7,960 nucleotides of DNA from Methanosarcinales archaeon. GTDB taxonomy: Archaea; Halobacteriota; Methanosarcinia; Methanosarcinales; Methanosarcinaceae. Both the position numbers and the translations under genes were made by a program. Under the pieces are notes generated by a model. The model was not told the DNA's origin, searched no databases, and was given only the letters and a program-made list of their open reading frames with translations. The DNA is taken from contig JAAXQB010000288.1 of the NCBI GenBank assembly GCA_012329085.1, positions 1-7,960 on the forward strand, read 5' to 3'. Positions 5,806 to 7,960 of the stretch are shown here, in pieces; position 1 is the first letter of the stretch, and every line of letters starts with the position of its first letter.

Positions 5806-6597
5806 TTACATCCAATTTAAAAGACTGTCAATTTCCTTTTTAGCCCCATTAATATCATCATCGCCATTATAAAAAAAATTATAATCTTTAATAATATTTT
5901 GATTCATTGTAATATGTTCAATAAATCCATACCAATAAACCACCATGCCCACACCATATAATTCTTCATATTCTTTAAGTTGCTTTTTAAGATAATATTT
6001 ATGTGTAGAATCACATCCAAACATTGCTTTACTTTCAATCCATTCAACTTTTGTACTGTCAATTTTAATTGATTCTTTTAATAAAAAATCAGGGGTTTTT
6101 TTTGCCATAGAACTTCTAAGATCCGATTCGGTAAAAAAGGATATATTTTGATTTAATAGCCATTCTTGAATAAGTTTTTCACCAAGAAATCCTTTTTCAT
6201 ATTTCATTTTTTGTGCCAAAGGAGAGTAAAATATATCTGATTTAATAACTTCTTCAAGTTCAATTTTAAGTCTGTAATCTGAAATAGCATCCATATTTTT
6301 AAAGATTGTTTGTTTTGGATATCCCATCTCTTTTAATATCATTGATGCCATGAGAGTTGAAGGAATATCATTATTTTTTGCAATATCAATTATTTTTAAC
6401 CCACTATTCCATAATAAAAGGTGTTTTTCACTTTTACTTTTTATTTTGTGATAATTTTTTTTAACAATCGTAGTCACTTTTTGATCCAATATGGTAGCCA
6501 CAACTCCAACTGGTAAAGAAGCATTTTTTGAAACTTGAATAATATCTTCTTTCTTTTGTACAGAATTATATATCCATTGGTATGTATTAATATCCAT
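5806..6597 (-). CDS. CDIN1-like TPD-motif protein, predicted PD-(D/E)xK nuclease
   Basis: The 263-residue protein resembles human CDIN1 (C15orf41, CDAN1-interacting nuclease 1) and its archaeal homologues. The N-terminal half (~1-120) is mostly helical, with helix-turn-helix-like stretches such as LLWNSGLKIIDIAKNNDIPS. The C-terminal half is a restriction-endonuclease-like core: GFLGEKLI (136-143) with Glu140, the TPD motif at 168-170, and ESK at 188-190, giving a plausible E...PD...ExK active site. The segment around WIESKAMFGC...KYYLKKQL and the YWYGFIE block (221-227) match the CDIN1 family closely. A nucleic-acid nuclease role follows from the motif; the substrate is unknown, and the human protein is linked to congenital dyserythropoietic anaemia. 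No Shine-Dalgarno sequence precedes the ATG at 6597, but an AT palindrome with TATA character lies 27-43 bases upstream, consistent with a leaderless transcript. It sits 39 bases downstream of a DNA glycosylase gene. Confidence 0.85.
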   Translation of the reverse strand: MDINTYQWIYNSVQKKEDIIQVSKNASLPVGVVATILDQKVTTIVKKNYHKIKSKSEKHLLLWNSGLKIIDIAKNNDIPSTLMASMILKEMGYPKQTIFKNMDAISDYRLKIELEEVIKSDIFYSPLAQKMKYEKGFLGEKLIQEWLLNQNISFFTESDLRSSMAKKTPDFLLKESIKIDSTKVEWIESKAMFGCDSTHKYYLKKQLKEYEELYGVGMVVYWYGFIEHITMNQNIIKDYNFFYNGDDDINGAKKEIDSLLNWM

Positions 6598-6623
6598 TTT
6601 TGGTCTTGATTTTTTTATTATAT

Positions 6624-6640
6624 ATAATTTATAAAATTAT
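6624..6640 (-). promoter_or_regulatory. AT palindrome at the putative TPD-nuclease promoter
   Basis: ATAATTT (6624-6630) and AAATTAT (6634-6640) pair around ATA and overlap the stop codon of the upstream glycosylase gene (6637-6639). The palindrome is 27-43 bases before the nuclease ATG. It is the same family as the palindromes at gap and at the glycosylase gene, with shorter arms. Confidence 0.45.
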
Positions 6641-7317
6641 GCAATTAGAAAAAATCTTTTATTTTTCATGATTAAACATTCTTTACATCTCTTTTTTCCA
6701 CAATATTGTTTTGCATATTCTACAATCAATGCGTGAAATTCTTTATATATTTTAACATTTATTGGCAAATCATTTTCAAATCGATTTTGAAGTTTTGAAT
6801 AATTTTCTTTAATTCCAATACATTTCATAATTCGCATAGTATATGTATCGATTACAAATTTGGGTTTATTTGCAGCATACAATATAATGCTATCTGCCGT
6901 CTCAAAACCAATCCCATTTAATGATAAAAGTGTATTTCTGAGTGCTTCTATGGGCATGTCAAAAATTTTTTTATCACTCTTAAAATGCCTTGCAATAGCA
7001 ATTATGCGCGATGCTTTTTGCCTATAAAATCCAGTGCCTCGAATAAGAGTTTCAACAAGCTCTACCCTGGCATTAGAAAGATTTGAAACTTCTATTAATT
7101 CATATTGTTTTAGATTTGATATTGCTTTTTCAACATTTTCCCATTTAGTTTGCTGAGTTAAAATTGAACCAATCACTACTTCAAATGGAGAATTTGCAGG
7201 CCACCAAAAATCATGGGGCCCAAGTTCTTTTAAAAGAATTTTATATAAATTGTACAAATCTACATCAGATTCACTATCATCTAATCGATTTAGCATAATT
7301 TGTGCACAAGAAGACAT
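6637..7317 (-). CDS. Endonuclease III-like HhH-GPD DNA glycosylase, MagIII-like
   Basis: Proteins of this superfamily remove damaged bases from DNA as the first step of base excision repair. The 226-residue protein has the usual order: PFEVVIGSILTQQTKWENVEKAI (44-66), the helix-hairpin-helix LLSLNGIGFETAD (130-142), and the catalytic aspartate Asp157 in FVIDTYTMR (154-162). Where endonuclease III has its catalytic lysine (GxGxKTA), this protein has Glu139. That argues for a monofunctional glycosylase, and WWPANSPFEVVIGSILTQQT (38-57) resembles 3-methyladenine glycosylase III. The C-terminal cysteines are C206-x4-C211-x2-C214, with no fourth cysteine. The classical 4Fe-4S loop is C-x6-C-x2-C-x5-C, so a normal cluster is unlikely. 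The start at 7317 lacks a Shine-Dalgarno sequence but lies ~28-48 bases after an AT palindrome, suggesting a leaderless transcript. The alternative starts at Met8 or later are less likely, because residues 20-40 are already family-like. Confidence 0.87.
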   Translation of the reverse strand: MSSCAQIMLNRLDDSESDVDLYNLYKILLKELGPHDFWWPANSPFEVVIGSILTQQTKWENVEKAISNLKQYELIEVSNLSNARVELVETLIRGTGFYRQKASRIIAIARHFKSDKKIFDMPIEALRNTLLSLNGIGFETADSIILYAANKPKFVIDTYTMRIMKCIGIKENYSKLQNRFENDLPINVKIYKEFHALIVEYAKQYCGKKRCKECLIMKNKRFFLIA

Positions 7318-7344
7318 TTTTTATAAGTAAAAATTTTTAATTAC

Positions 7345-7365
7345 ATATAACTTATAAAGTTATAT
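7345..7365 (-). promoter_or_regulatory. AT palindrome at the putative glycosylase promoter
   Basis: ATATAACTT (7345-7353) and AAGTTATAT (7357-7365) pair perfectly around ATA. Compared with the gap copy, one position in each arm has changed together (T to C and A to G), so pairing is kept. It lies 28-48 bases before the ATG. Confidence 0.55.
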
Positions 7366-7396
7366 ATTTAACATTCATCCTTTTTGAGATTTCGTA

Positions 7397-7417
7397 ACTC
7401 ATTTGGAACAAATGAGT
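7397..7417 (+). repeat. Palindromic repeat copy, hairpin only
   Basis: Perfect arms ACTCATTT (7397-7404) and AAATGAGT (7410-7417) surround GGAAC. The outer pair is A-T instead of the usual G-C, so both arms have changed together. The AAAATC/GATTTT part is absent. Confidence 0.85.
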
Positions 7418-7634
7418 GTCAGTATAAAAATATATTAAATTTGTAATAATGAGGGCAAACAATCTTAATTCTATGAATCTATACTTGTTTTAAAATTAAG
7501 AATTATTTGTGTTTTATAATAGATTATTAATTTCAAATATACTCTTCTAAAATACTACCTATTATATGTTTAATATGATTTCAATAATATTTATAAGTAT
7601 TGATTAATGTTAATCTTATTTTTTTATAGTAAAA

Positions 7635-7649
7635 TAATTTTATAAATTA
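7635..7649. repeat. AT-rich palindrome beside a palindromic repeat
   Basis: TAATTT (7635-7640) and AAATTA (7644-7649) pair around TAT, ten bases before the palindromic repeat at 7659. It is a shorter member of the ATATAATTT family, with no gene start close by. Confidence 0.4.
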
Positions 7650-7658
7650 GATGCTAAC

Positions 7659-7700
7659 GCTCGTTTGTTCCAAACGAGCTATCAAAAATCTTTGATTTTT
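7659..7700 (-). repeat. Intact palindromic repeat copy
   Basis: GCTCGTTTG (7659-7667) and CAAACGAGC (7671-7679) are perfect 9-bp arms around TTC. They are followed by TATC and then AAAAATC/GATTTTT around TTT (7684-7700). On the - strand its palindrome equals the reconstructed empty form of the nested element at 491-564. Confidence 0.9.
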
Positions 7701-7704
7701 AAAT

Positions 7705-7820
7705 TAGACTTGTTGCGTAATAATTTATAATGCCGCAGCATATTGGGTTTTAAAAAAACTAAATTTGATTGTAGCATATCGATTCATGGCAATAAATTAC
7801 TTTAATTTGCAACAAGTCTA
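7705..7820. mobile_element. MITE-like element with terminal inverted repeats
   Basis: TAGACTTGTTGC (7705-7716) is the exact reverse complement of GCAACAAGTCTA (7809-7820). If the outer TA is a target duplication, the element is 7707-7818 (112 bp) with 10-bp perfect ends. Pairing continues imperfectly inward: GTAATAATTTATAATGCC (7717-7734) against GGCAATAAATTAC (7788-7800). It has no coding capacity, so it would have to be moved by a transposase encoded elsewhere. It lies five bases after a palindromic repeat copy. Confidence 0.65.
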
Positions 7821-7960
7821 TTAATTATCCATTCAAATATAAAATATTGATTTTGTATTTTTAAACAATTTGAAATTTTTCCATTTCATACACTTGATTT
7901 ATCTTAAAATAAACATAAGTCAAACTAAATGCGCATAATTTTTTAAATGTGTTTAATAAA

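Larger units (their letters stand above)
7318..7960. other. Gene-free right end with repeats and a MITE-like element
   Basis: No coding sequence is supported in these 643 bases, which have frequent stops in all frames. They contain the glycosylase promoter palindrome, two palindromic repeat copies (7397-7417 and 7659-7700) and a MITE-like inverted repeat (7705-7820). I see nothing recognisable in 7425-7630 or 7825-7960 beyond very AT-rich sequence. Confidence 0.7.

Noticed and set aside
7318..7960. tRNA or other structured RNA gene in the gene-free right end
   Set aside because: I found no T-loop-like GGTTCGA segment or cloverleaf arms. The only structure seen is explained by the repeats and the MITE-like element.

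Overview
The window reads as a piece of an AT-rich archaeal chromosome, probably from a methanogen or close relative. The archaeal signs are a type II glyceraldehyde-3-phosphate dehydrogenase, a long dihydropteroate-synthase-like protein of the kind known from methanogens, a CDIN1-like TPD-motif nuclease, a CooT-family nickel protein, and AT-rich TATA-like boxes about 25-30 bases ahead of start codons that have no Shine-Dalgarno site. I cannot name the genus from the sequence.

Layout. The 3' end of a class I aminotransferase enters from the left on the + strand (1-410). After a repeat-rich spacer comes a + strand pair, a dihydropteroate-synthase-like protein (709-2196) overlapping hisI (2196-2561) in a TAATG junction. 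A gene-free convergent region (2562-3080) full of palindromes follows. All remaining genes are on the - strand. Read in the direction of transcription they are a MagIII/Nth-type DNA glycosylase (7317-6637), a TPD/PD-(D/E)xK nuclease (6597-5806), sppA (5514-4522), cooT (4520-4329), a 42-residue four-cysteine protein (4304-4176), and gap (4088-3081). sppA, cooT and the small protein are tightly packed and look like one operon. gap has its own promoter-like palindrome and a hairpin plus T-tract terminator. The right end (7318-7960) has no gene. It carries two copies of the palindromic repeat and a roughly 112-bp MITE-like element with 10-12 bp terminal inverted repeats.

Gene functions are mixed: amino-acid metabolism (aminotransferase, HisI), central carbon metabolism (Gap), possible pterin/C1 chemistry (the DHPS-like protein), membrane protein quality control plus nickel handling (SppA, CooT), and DNA repair or nucleic-acid processing (glycosylase, TPD nuclease).

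The most distinctive content is between the genes. A family of short palindromic elements has arms like GCTCATTT/AAATGAGC, often accompanied by an AAAATC/GATTTT palindrome. It recurs at least eight times with paired changes in the stem arms. At one site a copy sits inside the loop of another copy, with an apparent 3-bp duplication. At another site two copies are in tandem with a 48-bp period. A second palindrome family (ATATAATTT/AAATTATAT) overlaps likely promoters and also shows a paired change.
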